Source: Protula sp. h YS-2021 (lineage: Eukaryota > Annelida > Polychaeta > Sabellida > Serpulidae). Taken from it: 64,000 bases of DNA. Each line of letters opens with the position of its first letter. Positions within the stretch are counted from its first letter, which is position 1. The stretch lies in assembly GCA_949752745.1 (NCBI GenBank), contig OX457029.1, forward strand, positions 18,184,615-18,248,614. The letters run 5' to 3'. Below the pieces are notes generated by a model. It saw only the letters and a list, made by a program, of their open reading frames with translations. It ran no database searches and was not told the origin of the DNA. Positions 43,220-52,923 of the stretch are shown piece after piece. Position numbers and translations under genes: made by a program.

Positions 43220-43591
43220 TTATGCTCGTAAGATTGTGAAGAGTGGATGTTGTATAGCTTCTAGGAATCGTAAGACTGCGCGCCAGTTCTTGATATCAAA
43301 GAGGATCAAATCTGTATATGGTGTATCTGGCACAACTCCCTTATAATCCTCTGGATAATCCTGTAAAAGATTTCTACAGATTTCTACACGTATGTTACAA
43401 TCATATTCAGCTACCGTCACTTCCACTTTATTTTCAAGTCTACGTTTAAACCCAGGTTCAAGTGGTATGTTTTTAAAGTCTTTCCACACTTCAGGTTTAA
43501 ACCGATGATAACTTGTCTGAGAATCTAGTATCACTTCATTCCTCTCATTTACAGTAAGGTAAACACCACCGTTCAGCATGAGTGCATTCAT
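43220..43591 (-). CDS. PC4-like small protein B (copy 2), intact 123 aa
   Basis: ATG at 43591 (MNALMLNGGVYLTVNER). C-terminal pattern NKVEVTVAEYDCNIRVEI, then DLILFDIKNWRAVLRFLEAI: strands followed by a Trp-containing helix, as in its neighbours. Copy 1 has lost this helix by a 10 base deletion. Nucleic-acid binding is inferred. Confidence 0.62.
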   Translation of the reverse strand: MNALMLNGGVYLTVNERNEVILDSQTSYHRFKPEVWKDFKNIPLEPGFKRRLENKVEVTVAEYDCNIRVEICRNLLQDYPEDYKGVVPDTPYTDLILFDIKNWRAVLRFLEAIQHPLFTILRA

Positions 43592-43603
43592 GTTTTTACC
43601 TTG

Positions 43604-43961
43604 TTATGAGCCACCTTCTTGTCTACGAAGCCTTTTATCCACTTCTTTCACTTGCTTCTTCAGCATTTTCCATTCAAGTATTGTCAGCAAAATTCCCTTT
43701 TTCGTTGGACGGTTTTTTTCCAGTCCTCTCATCTCTCAGGTACTTGCGAATGTTTACCACTCCTTCATTGCTTTGTTTCATAATCTTGATATACTTTCCA
43801 TTTCCTAGAGAAAGCATTCCATCCCACGACTGTGGTGTTGGCACCGTCTCCACTTTCAATTTCTTGATGGTAGTGGTAGGATTTTTCACTTTTAAGTCTT
43901 TAACTGTATCTGCAAGAGTATCCATATCAATTGTAGATCTCTTACGACTTTCACGTTCCAT
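43604..43961 (-). pseudogene. PC4-like small protein A (copy 2), frameshifted in an A-run
   Basis: ATG at 43961. Same as the intact 118 aa protein of copy 1 up to YLRDERTG; then one extra base in a 7-A run (43713-43719) shifts the frame and the protein ends early. The remaining sequence to 43604 still encodes the KKGI and EWKMLKK part in the right frame. A homopolymer indel could be an assembly error. Confidence 0.7.
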
Positions 43962-44018
43962 GTTAACGCTTCAATGTTCACACCTCAAATAACTCTTCCG
44001 TTGGAGGACCTCCCTCTT

Positions 44019-47000
44019 TTATGCTATTGCTTTGTAATGTCCATGCGCTAAAGTGGAATAGCCATCATCCAATACATATCGCTTGTCGTCATATGGGGAG
44101 AGGGCTACTTTCCTCAACTTCTCCAAGAAAAGCTGGTGACTATGACTTCGAATAATGTGTCCTGTAGCCATCGTTTGAGTTTTCTTGAACAAACTGTCTC
44201 TATACTGCGCATGTTTAATGCGTCTTTGACAAGCTCGAGTGATGCCTTTAGCTGTATGTTTTTCTTTCCCACCGCACAATAAACTGTACATTTTCGGTCT
44301 GAGTCCAATAAACTCTTCAATGGGGATGCCTGCCGTCTCATCCTTCATTTTCCCAAGCACTTTTTTGTTCACGTTGGAATGTAGGAAGTGATCTGGCGGA
44401 TAGTCACTTGTGTCGAACAGGTCAGCATCTTGCTGCATATCCTTGTAGATATCTTCCGTTTCTATGTCGTAACATAGACTGTCGGTGTCGCTGAACAACA
44501 ACTTGGCATTGGGATACTTGACCATGATGTAGTTGTTATGAAAGTTGAACATAAGCACTTTGCTGAGGTCGAGAATGGTGAAGCCAACTTGAATGGGTTT
44601 ATCCAGAAGTCCACTTTGCGTAAATGTACCGCGGTCAAATCTTCGTTGAAAATTTTGAATTTGTGGAAAGAAGGTTTGGCTACAAGTTTCTTGAACCGCT
44701 TTTCCTTGTGAACAAGTTCAACATTGATTCGCTTTCTCACATTTTCCATGGTTTTGCCAAACACCGAGTTGTTCATCAGTTTGAAGAAGTCTTTCTCAAA
44801 TGGGTTCTTGGCCAATTTTCTCTTTTCCGTGTTCAAGGTAATGTATTTCGCCAGCCATTTGCTCTGTTTAAACATGATGGCGCGATGAACTTTAGTGACT
44901 TTCAACCCCAGTGAGACGTACTGTTGTAAATTCCTGTAATGAAGTACATATTTCTTCTTGTGAGACAAGTTAGGAATGAGCTTTTCACTGGGTTTCTCTT
45001 TCATGTTTAGATCTTTCCGCAGCTTCTGACTGTACTCTGACAATTCTCCAACTTTGACACATTTCCGTTCTGGAGCCACTGGGTAGTGATTATGATGATC
45101 ATGGATTGAATTTGGATATTCTAAATCCACTTCCAAAATGAATCCAATGTCATCATCTTCAGCTACATCCATGAAGTCGATGGATTCTGGCCCGCTCACC
45201 CACATAAATCCTCTTTGCGGCATGCTTTGTGACATGGCCCAGCCATACAAGTTGTTTGCGTCGAGGTACATCAGATAGTTGCTTGGTATCTCAGAATTGT
45301 AATCTGCTACGTAGGGATTATTCGCTTTCGCATACTTGTGTGTGATCACAGATATTCCTTCGCGTATGCCTTGCTCAACCATTTGATACATGTCAATGTC
45401 ATTGATCAATTCCAACTTCACCTTTGTCGCTTTCAACATTGCATCCCATGACAGTCCTGGTGTTGTATAGTAGTGAGCAGGATCCAATTCATACGTGTTG
45501 AGGCATACTTGACGAAAATTTTCAAACACGTCAGCTAGTAATAACACATCTGATTTCAGGTACAGGTCGTGGTATTCACCAAATGTGGTACAGTTGAATG
45601 TATCCCACACCTTCTGTGCATGCGCATAATCCTCATCGCTAATGTCCTCTTCGCTAAGCTGACTATAAAACTTGTCCTTTGATGGCAGCTGTGTTTCAGC
45701 AAACTTGGATGGTTCGTCCACATAATCATAGGGGTACACTCCCTTTCTCAACAACAAATCTTGTTGGTCACTTTCGTGAATGTGAGAGGTCATGTTGTAG
45801 AAGTTATCTTTCCCTTCTGCTGCAAGGTTGGATACCAACTTCTGAAGAGAGGTACTCATGAACTGAAAGCTGTCTGTAAATTTCAGATTGCTCATGGTGA
45901 ATGCAATATATTTTTCAATGGTGTTGGGAATGACTGTAATCGTTTCACCTTTGAATTTCCCAATTTCCTCCATGATCAAGTTACTGTCATAGCCTCGCAA
46001 ATTGTGGAAAAACACGGGAATGATAAAAGAATCTTTATCCCCTTGCTGATCCTTTCTAAGTCGGAATTGTAAGTTGCATTCATTGTGCGCTGCTCCACGA
46101 TATTTGCCATTGATATGGTCATGATCTCTCACACGATCTGCTCCTAGAGGTTCATGACAAATGTAGCAATCAACAGCGTTTTTGAAATTCCTTGTCTTCA
46201 CGAGTCATCACCATTTCCTTTGGCCGCTCTAAACCACGTACAATACGATCACGTTCATTCACCATATGGTCTAAAAAGACTTTCACAGCAATGTCTCCTC
46301 GATACACAACTGGTGCACGTGTGTCGTACTGGCTTACAACCACATAGGCAAAGCTGTTTGGACGATGATGTTGATACTTGTCTCCTTCTTCATGCTTTTG
46401 CGTGAAACATTCAAAGTCGGCATAAATCACAAAAGGTGCTCGCTATTGTTTAGCCACATTCTTGAACTTGATGAAGGGTTCCTTGGGAAATGATAAACGT
46501 TGTGCTCCATTCTTGTCACACACTTCATGATGTTTATCTAAAAGATCTTGTCGTACAAACCCGTGAAGACAGTTGAAACAATAAAAATATGCAGCCTTAT
46601 GCTTTGATCGATAAGACATAAGTCTGCTAAAATTCTTGATGAGGCAGTAATGCCTCGTCTTGTCATTGCTAATCAGAAGTAAGTTGATTTCTCTCACACT
46701 GACGTTTCGACTAAGTTGTATTGGAACAACTACATCTTGTTCATATCCAAACACTTTGATGGCTACATCGTTCTCCTTTTCAAACTTTGGAATGTCAGTA
46801 ATTGGTGTCGGAAATGTCATACCCTCTACCTTTAATTCCTTCTCAAATGGCTTGTAATGATTCACGCGATTTGGGTTGTCGTCAAGAGAGTGAAGGTAAG
46901 CCAATACTGACCATAAGAAACACTTGTTATCATCATTCTTAATGTTTATCACACTCCTTGTTTTCTTCACTTTCTTCGGTAGTGGAATAAAACTACTCGC

Positions 47001-47753
47001 TTATAGAGACATCAACGTAGCTGTATGTACTTCAATGTACAGTATGTTATCCAATACCCAGCCAGAGCCTTGTCGCTCATGTTCGTCAAACTTGGTAAGT
47101 AATTTTTTATAGGCTTCTGGCAGGTCCTGCTCAATATCTGCTGGATTGTATGCTGCATATGTTGGACTGCTGATAAATGCATTATCCACTTGTTCTACCA
47201 TAACACCTTCATCATTTGCTGTCAGTTTCTTGAAACGTGCATGCACGACAATGTACCATTTCATTCCATGGTTTAAGGTCTCCAACAAATGTGTCTTGAT
47301 ACGGTTCTCTTGCTGTCGCATTTCAAGCAGTAAATTTCAGGCTGTCGCATCCTCAGATTCAAACCGTTTTTCCTGCGCGTTTTCACCAAGACTAACCCTT
47401 CTACCTCTCCCTACTTGTCCTGTCTTTTGTTTCTTTGAAACATGTTCTTCATGAGGTACATTGTCCATCTCAGCTGGTATGCATGCATGTGCCTCATAAG
47501 TATCCATAGATGGAAATTTTACATTGCATTCCATACACTGAACTTGACTGTATGGCCAAATGTCATCTTCATCCATCTTTTGTCTCTTTGCTCCTTTCAT
47601 CTAAGCTTTACTGCATGTATGTGTCTCATAAGTATCCATAGATAGAAATTTCACATTGCATTCCATACACTGAACTTGACCGTATGGCCAAATGTCATCT
47701 TCTTCCATCCTTTGTCTCTTTGCTCCTTTCCCATGCTCTTCACTTTTCATCAT
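44019..47753 (-). pseudogene. POLB: Protein-primed family B DNA polymerase (copy 2), at least four stops and two frameshifts
   Basis: ATG at 47753; ~1,240 codons. N-terminus: a duplicated C2HC finger (VQCMECNVKF..., units 132 bases apart), then INIKNDDNKCFLWSVLAYLH and a finger YCFNCLHGFVRQDLLDKHHE. Exonuclease: YADFEC (Exo I), FFHNLRGYDSNL (Exo II). An endonuclease-VII-like site CYICHEPL / DHDHINGKYRGAAHNECN. Polymerase: YLDANNLYGWAMSQ (motif A), LMNNSVFGKTMENVRKR (motif B), SDTDSLCYD (motif C). In-frame stops at ~47601-47603 (TAG), 47337-47339 (TGA), 46999-47003 (TAA) and 46443-46445 (TAG); frameshifts near 46180 and 44600. It would replicate the element with a terminal protein primer. Confidence 0.95.
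47470..47745 (-). repeat. 132 bp in-frame tandem duplication of the PolB N-terminal zinc finger
   Basis: Two units both encode KGAKRQ, DDIWPY, QVQCMECNVKF and SMDTYE.H.C, offset by 132 bases (44 codons). The upstream unit ends in TAG directly before the second unit's ATG, so either unit could supply the start. Confidence 0.75.
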
Positions 47754-47815
47754 AGCTGGTTGTTGTTCTGTCAACTGCTGAAACTGAAATGCTGAAATGT
47801 AATCTCAGACATACC

Positions 47816-47824
47816 CCTTTTATA
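47816..47824 (-). promoter_or_regulatory. TATA box of PolB
   Basis: TATAAAAGG on the minus strand, 63 bases before the ATG at 47753; identical to the box of the capsid-direction block. Confidence 0.65.
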
Positions 47825-47873
47825 CACACTCATACATAGACAGAATTTGCGTTTTCATTTCACAGCAGAGGAT

Positions 47874-47889
47874 GGCCCTTAGAAGGGCC
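47874..47889 (-). terminator. Histone-mRNA-like 3' stem-loop, right inner gene
   Basis: On the minus strand GGCCCTTCTAAGGGCC: a 6 bp stem and loop TCTA, fitting the metazoan histone pattern GGYYYTTYTNARRRCC exactly. It ends the region downstream of the Cys-rich gene at 48090-48266 and precedes the PolB promoter. Confidence 0.6.
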
Positions 47890-48089
47890 GAAAGATGTTA
47901 GTGAGTTGGCTCTTCACCAACAAGTTGGATTGCCACAGTCGCACTGGTATCTGTAAAACTGTTCCATGGAGAACGGTCGTCGCGAGCACTTGAACGGATG
48001 GAAGTTATAGTAGCCAAAGTTTTTCAGCGTTGCTCAAACCACCAGCAGTCCGTGCATGGCTCCGGTCCTGGCAATCTCGCAGTAAACTT

Positions 48090-48266
48090 TTACCAGAGCA
48101 GTCCACCGCAAGTTTTGCAGCAGTAATGTCGTGGTGCATTGTGGTGCACCGGGCAGTTGTGTGGTTGACCTGGGTACTCCAACCATACCCAACACTTATA
48201 ACACTCAGTCGTTAGCGTCACTGCCTTGCCGTTTCGCATCACTGTGATTTTACGACTTGTCGACAT
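48090..48266 (-). pseudogene. Right inner accessory gene: small Cys/His-rich protein, probably truncated
   Basis: ATG at 48266 (MSTSRKITVMRNGKAV) is preferred because the TATA box at 48333-48339 would place transcription start between it and the farther ATG at 48326. Likely zinc ligands: CYKCWVWLEYPGQPHNCPVHH and HYCCKTCGG. TAA at 48090-48092; more Cys pairs follow downstream on the same and then another frame to about 47920, so the gene seems to have been longer. Function unknown. Confidence 0.5.
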
Positions 48267-48332
48267 CTTGCTGCTTGTGTTGGATAATGCAGCTGTAACC
48301 CACCTTTGTATACTACTAGCGACCATCCTCGC

Positions 48333-48339
48333 ATTATAT
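48333..48339 (-). promoter_or_regulatory. TATA box of the right inner gene
   Basis: ATATAAT on the minus strand, one half of the divergent right-arm promoter, next to the G-tract repeats. Confidence 0.5.
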
Positions 48340-48344
48340 GCTGA

Positions 48345-48545
48345 CTGGGGGGGGGGGGTCCTTACTTAATGGAAGTAGTTTGTGCTGCTATCCCTAGGGG
48401 GGGGTCCTCGCTTCAGGTGGACTGGCCAGGGGGGGGGGTCCTGACTTTAGGTCGGCTGGCTGGGGGGGGGGGGGTCCTGACTTTAGGTCGACTGGCTGGG
48501 GGGGGGGTCCTGACTTTAGGTCGACTGGCCAGGGGGGGGTCCGAT
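48345..48545. repeat. G-tract repeats between divergent right-arm promoters
   Basis: Six units of 7-12 G followed by TCCTGACTTTAGGTCGACTGGC. Mirror arrangement of 33826-33945. The GTCGAC palindrome again lies in most units. Confidence 0.85.
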
Positions 48546-48560
48546 GCTGACTTTAGGTGG

Positions 48561-48567
48561 TATATAA
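48561..48567 (+). promoter_or_regulatory. TATA box of the RING gene
   Basis: TATATAA 50 bases before the ATG at 48611. Confidence 0.65.
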
Positions 48568-48610
48568 CCCATGCTCATTTCAGTTTTGGCTCACACTCGC
48601 TTCCGTCAAC

Positions 48611-49162
48611 ATGGAGTGCTTCTTCGCGTTACATGATGCTCGCACCATTGCTGAAGTCAGAGAACTTCACCTGCCTGTCACACGGCCACCGACACCGCCA
48701 GAAAGAGTCCACTTCTTCCAGCTGCTGCCGGACCCGGCTCACGGAACAGTCCTATGCGTGCCCGTCTTTTTTAATAGAAGGGTCACACTTGGAAAGCGAC
48801 TCAGGGACATCGAGGCTGGCGATTATGACGGGGCTTTCTTCAGGACAACCATGCTGGGGGAGACCATTCCATCGCGTCTTGAAGAAGAAGAGTATCCGGC
48901 TTGGGGGAGATACTTCCTCCAACAGGACCTTGAGATTTGCGCGGGATGTGGCATCATGACCTCCCCAGACCGGGTACTGGCAGAATGTGGTCACCAGCTT
49001 TGCTTGACTTGTGCAGCCTATTGGACGCAGCTGTTGGCCCTGAACAACTATTACACAGTCAGATGTTACACCTGTGGCATGAGAGGCGATCACTTTCTTT
49101 TCAATGGGCAGCAACTCACACACTGCAGCAGGCCAGTCCAAGACATCGTCGAATTTTTCTAA
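48611..49162 (+). CDS. Right outer accessory gene: RING-finger protein, intact 183 aa
   Basis: ATG at 48611 (MECFFALHDARTIAEVREL). The N-terminal ~110 residues have no recognised domain but include a Pro-rich part (VTRPPTPPERVHFF). A C3HC4-like RING follows: ICAGCGIMTSPDRVLAECGH, HQLCLTCAAYW and VRCYTCGMRG, giving C-x2-C, C-x-H-x2-C-x2-C and C-x2-C. RING proteins of this kind are commonly E3 ubiquitin ligases; in DNA viruses they often act on host defence proteins, but that is inference here. One of the few unbroken genes of this copy. It points toward the right TIR and ends 21 bases before a histone-like hairpin. Confidence 0.72.
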   Translation: MECFFALHDARTIAEVRELHLPVTRPPTPPERVHFFQLLPDPAHGTVLCVPVFFNRRVTLGKRLRDIEAGDYDGAFFRTTMLGETIPSRLEEEEYPAWGRYFLQQDLEICAGCGIMTSPDRVLAECGHQLCLTCAAYWTQLLALNNYYTVRCYTCGMRGDHFLFNGQQLTHCSRPVQDIVEFF

Positions 49163-49183
49163 GTCCAGCAGCAAAAACCTGCC

Positions 49184-49199
49184 GGCCCTTCTAAGGGCC
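49184..49199 (+). terminator. Histone-mRNA-like 3' stem-loop of the RING gene
   Basis: GGCCCTTCTAAGGGCC, 6 bp stem and 4 base loop, 21 bases after the RING stop, the usual distance for a histone 3' end. Fits GGYYYTTYTNARRRCC with no mismatch. No AATAAA occurs between stop and hairpin. Confidence 0.65.
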
Positions 49200-49286
49200 A
49201 TCCACCAATACGAAATAAGCGCTAATCGTGTCATGGTGTTAGTATGTATGTGTATGCATGAGAGTGTGGGAAATGCTTTAAAAAAA

Positions 49287-49723
49287 AATGGCCGCCCGTT
49301 TGAATGCCGTTTGAATGGCCGCCCGTTTGAATGGTCGTTTGAATGGCCGCCCGTTTGAATGGCCGCCCACTCTCCATATTACGTCATTACGACGTTCATA
49401 TGACGTTCATATCACCTCCATATCACCTCCATATCACCTCCATATCACGTCTATATATCACGTCTATATCACGTCAAAATGACCTCACTGTTTTAAAAGC
49501 CCCATGGGGCTATCAAAACACCTCCTGACGTCATTATGACGTTCATATGACGTCCATATCACAACCATATGACAACCATATGACGTCAATATGACGTTCA
49601 TATGACGTCAATATGACGTCAATCTGACGTCACTGTTTTAAAAGCCCCATGGGGCTATCAAAACACCTCCTGACGTCATTATGACGTCACTTCCTGTTTT
49701 AAAAGCCCCACTTTTACCCTACT
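49287..49723. repeat. Polinton right terminal inverted repeat (outer part)
   Basis: Inverse of 29669-30127 with few differences. The inner part (49184-49286) matches 32699-32802, where the left arm resumes after its repeat array. Ends CCCTACT at 49723, followed by TSD TTGTGA. Confidence 0.92.
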
Positions 49724-49895
49724 TTGTGACAAATTGACAAATCGAGATTCTGGCGAATTATTGACGAATTATTAGCATGACGAATTAATGACAAGCTGTA
49801 AACTGATGAATTAATGACAAATTTATGACAAAATGTTGAGAAATTTTTGATTGGAATTCATTGAATTGAGCATCGTCAAATGGACAAGGCAAATT
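49724..49895. repeat. Degenerate TGACAAATT-type host repeat, right part
   Basis: Continuation of the tract seen at 26790-26950 and 29630-29668, starting with the Polinton TSD. Confidence 0.55.
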
Positions 49896-49897
49896 AG

Positions 49898-50191
49898 TCA
49901 GTCTCTTGTCAGTTCGACAATTTTTCGACAAATTCTTGACAAAGGCATATTATGTGTGATGCAGTCAACGGAAAACATAAAATTTTTGTAACGACTAATT
50001 TTAACAATTTGCATGCCTAGGTGGAGAGCTCTGACTTCGGCAGTGAAAATTGAAGACCCATCTTGGAGTCTGGTTTTCAAACTATTGTTCTCTGTGACGA
50101 TTGATGCCGCAGCATTGTCATCAAGTTTAGAACCATCAGTATACATAAAATGGTATACCATAATTTTGTTAAACTTCCTTGAGTCCTGCAA
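49898..50191 (-). pseudogene. RNase H fragment of a non-LTR retrotransposon
   Basis: 97 codons with YTDGSKLDDNAAASIV (first Asp), IFTAEVRALHLGMQIV (Glu) and FSVDCITHNM (Asp region), as in RNase H of Jockey/I-type elements. No RT or endonuclease nearby, so it is a truncated relic. Confidence 0.7.
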
Positions 50192-50403
50192 ACTTAGATT
50201 GGAACACAGGTTAGTTTGTTCTTTTGGGAATTCGGATAGCGCTTAACTAATTTCCATTTAGTGTATTTCGACAAAAAAATGATCTGGTCATTTCCGCCAC
50301 TGCGGTTTATGTATTCATTTTGTGTGTAGTGTTTTTAAAAAAAAAACAAGTTTTTATTTTTTATTTTGTTTAGTTGGTAGCTTGATAGGTGTAACACAGC
50401 CTA

Positions 50404-50490
50404 ATGGATGACGATGTAGATTATACACTGTGGTGTGGAAACCTTTCTAGTAAAGTTACTGAAGAACTACTGTACGAACTCTTTCTGCAG
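50404..50490 (+). CDS. RBM7: RBM7-like RNA-binding protein, exon 1
   Basis: ATG at 50404. 29 codons give the start of an RRM: YTLWCGNL (RNP2) and KVTEELLYELFLQ, as at the N-terminus of RBM7/RBM11. Ends at a phase-0 donor CAG|GTGAGC. In animals RBM7 is the RNA-binding subunit of the nuclear NEXT complex, which guides unstable transcripts to the RNA exosome. The three exons give a 253 aa protein, close to human RBM7 (266 aa). The upstream 50192-50403 holds no other feature I can support. This is the only host gene in the window. Confidence 0.88.
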
Positions 50491-50626
50491 GTGAGCGATA
50501 TTTTGACTCTATGGAGGATAGCTCCGAGTCGGATCTTCCTTACAGTTTCTCGAAATATCTCTATGTCAGAGCTACGATGCCTTCCATTGTTTCGCTAATA
50601 TGGGTCAACTTCATTTGATCTGAGAC

Positions 50627-52021
50627 CAGGGTGGGCACCGACCCTGAAAATCAGGGAAAAATGAATCGATATTTTCCAGTCAGGGAATTCGAAATTCTGA
50701 CAAATCTCAGGGAAGCCGCAGTGAATATAATTTTCGGAAAATTCCAGGTTTTCCAGGCTATTTCCACGTAAATTTTTCTTTTACACTATTAGACAGGTTA
50801 AGTAAGAATTTGTTGAACGTTGTCTTTCTCTAAGCGTTTAATAGTCCCAGCGGACCCTTTCTATCTTCCTAGGACAGAAAGGGTCACAGTTCCTTCAATC
50901 GAAATGGCCATTGACCTCAATTTTCGAGGCTCTGGATCTTTCGGCGCACGTTCAGGGACACCGAGGCTCGAACTGGCAGGCTTTTTCTTTAAAAGCACAC
51001 TGAGAAGTACCCTGGCGCGTCATTTTCGACCTCAGCGAAACTAGAGTAAAGCGTGGTTTTGCAACTGTGGATTCACTGTTGTTGTGGGCGATAATTAGGG
51101 ATTCGATATCCTGATCTCAGGAAAACACATATTTTTCTCAGTAAAAAATTGTTATCTGACAATAAAAGTTGTGCGCCATAATTTATAATTGGGCCATTTA
51201 GGTGATGCACCTTTTCTAAAATAACGTAGTTGGCCCCAGTCGTGCGCCGAGATTTGAAAATTGACATCAATGACATTTCCTATTATAGGAACTATGACTC
51301 TTGCTGTCTAGGAAGACCGCAAGGGTCATCTAGGACTAAGCGTTTAAGAGAAACAGCGAGATACCGAGTCGATGACTACGAGGGAGAGGAGATAGAATTG
51401 GCTAGAGTGGACCGTAATTGGTGACAACACAATGCCAAATTCCAACTCCACTAAATAAGTCAGTGGCAAGTTTTGCAATCCTACCGACTTAAATATACAT
51501 ATTTTTTTATATTTGACAAAATAAATTTGTTTTGAACCATGGAAGATGTTCTTTTTCATTTCACCATTTGGATCTACTGTAACCATTTGTTCTCCTCCCC
51601 CCTCGTATAGTTTTTGCTTCTATCGTGTTACATCGTCGTTGTCTTGAATATATATTGCCTATGGCCACTCCCTTTCGAGCATATATAGCAGGGCTGGTAA
51701 AAGTAGACGACCCAGGATTTCTGTGGCTGCATTGTTTACTGGTAGAGTTATGCCAACGCAGTGTGTTAACCGACAACTTAAGATAAATGTCCGTGGATAG
51801 GTATCCGTCAGTATTTGGTGTCCAACTTATTTCTTATTTAAAAATTTCAAAACGTTAAATTTTTGAAATTTTTAGAGTGAAATATTTCGTGAAATATTTC
51901 ATACCAGCCCTGATATATAGATTTCTTTGTGATGACCTTTTGAATCATGTCAAAATTCATTGTGTATACAACCCCTGGAAAACTCAGGGAATTTCGTTTC
52001 GGATCCCAGGTGGCCACACTG
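50627..52021. mobile_element. Intronic element with CAGGGTGGGCAC / CCAGGTGGCCACACTG ends
   Basis: Imperfect inverted ends of a kind common in animal hAT-type MITEs, with CTCAGGGAA and AAATTCCAGG motifs inside. TGAGA occurs on both flanks but a clean 8 bp duplication is not seen. No coding sequence; small frames inside are not supported. Confidence 0.45.
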
Positions 52022-52923
52022 TGAGATATGAATCCTGCATACTAGTCCAAGTTATTCAAACATTTACAGTTCATGCACAATAAGCCTGCTCGTGCTGTAA
52101 TCACACTTTTGGTGTTTCGAATAAATAACTCCGAGTCAGCTCGGACGGGATGAAAAAAATTCCTTTATATAATGATTAATTTACTGATTAATTTGACAAA
52201 AGAAAATTGCTTTCAGCTACGGAGGATGCTCTTTTTCATTTAACCAATTCATTTGGTTCGACTGCAACCGTTCGCTCACTCCCCCCCCCCCCCTCTTGCA
52301 CCTCTGACAGAGCTACGACTACAACTGGCGGGCATTTGTACCCAGCTATCACAAAGTGAATCACCATTTTTTGTTATCCGCTAAAGATTTGTGGAAATTT
52401 TGACTTAAAACAGTTTTTTTTCTTAACCTTCCCACTCCCCCCCCCCCAAAAAAAAAAAAAAAACGCTTCTCATCCTAGGATTTTAAGGGATAAAAGATGA
52501 TGAAGGAAGGTAGAGGGCATACGCGTCCACCTGACTAGTGCCTTTTTGGGGGGTGGCTCGCCAAAAATTGGCAGAAATGTTGGCGAAATCCCATTTGACG
52601 CAGGAAAAGTCTTGATTTCTCGAAATTTTATTTAGAGATAGCAGTCATTGGAACTTGCCTGGCTATTACTGTTTTATCGTATAATTCGCTAAACATTGGC
52701 GGAAATATTTGAGAAAACATAGCAAAAAGAACTGATAGTTTATCTGTTGTGCAATTCATAAAAAAACACACCAAAAAAAAAAAAAAACCATGGTAATAAC
52801 TCGAAATAATTTCCTGGGGCGTGGTGAAAATTTAGTCACTTAATTTTTCGGGGGAGGTGCGGGGGGGGGGGGGTAAAGATTCTGTGGCGCTGGATATTTG
52901 GTCTCACACCACCTTATCTATAT

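Larger units (their letters stand above)
29669..49723 (+). mobile_element. Complete Polinton/Maverick (copy 2), 20,055 bp with TIRs and 6 bp TSD
   Basis: Both ends start AGTAGGGTAAAAGTGGGG. The exact target duplication TTGTGA lies at 29663-29668 and 49724-49729, the 6 bp length expected of Polinton integrase. The element encodes PolB, integrase, packaging ATPase, protease, major and minor capsid proteins and accessory genes. Termini and TSD are perfect, yet most core genes have at least one stop or frameshift. Intact genes in the core are the small Cys-rich gene, pX-like, protease, and PC4-like B, C and D. Confidence 0.97.

Noticed and set aside
48752..49234. 160 aa frame antisense to the RING gene
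   Set aside because: No zinc motif, promoter or homology; the plus-strand gene explains the openness.
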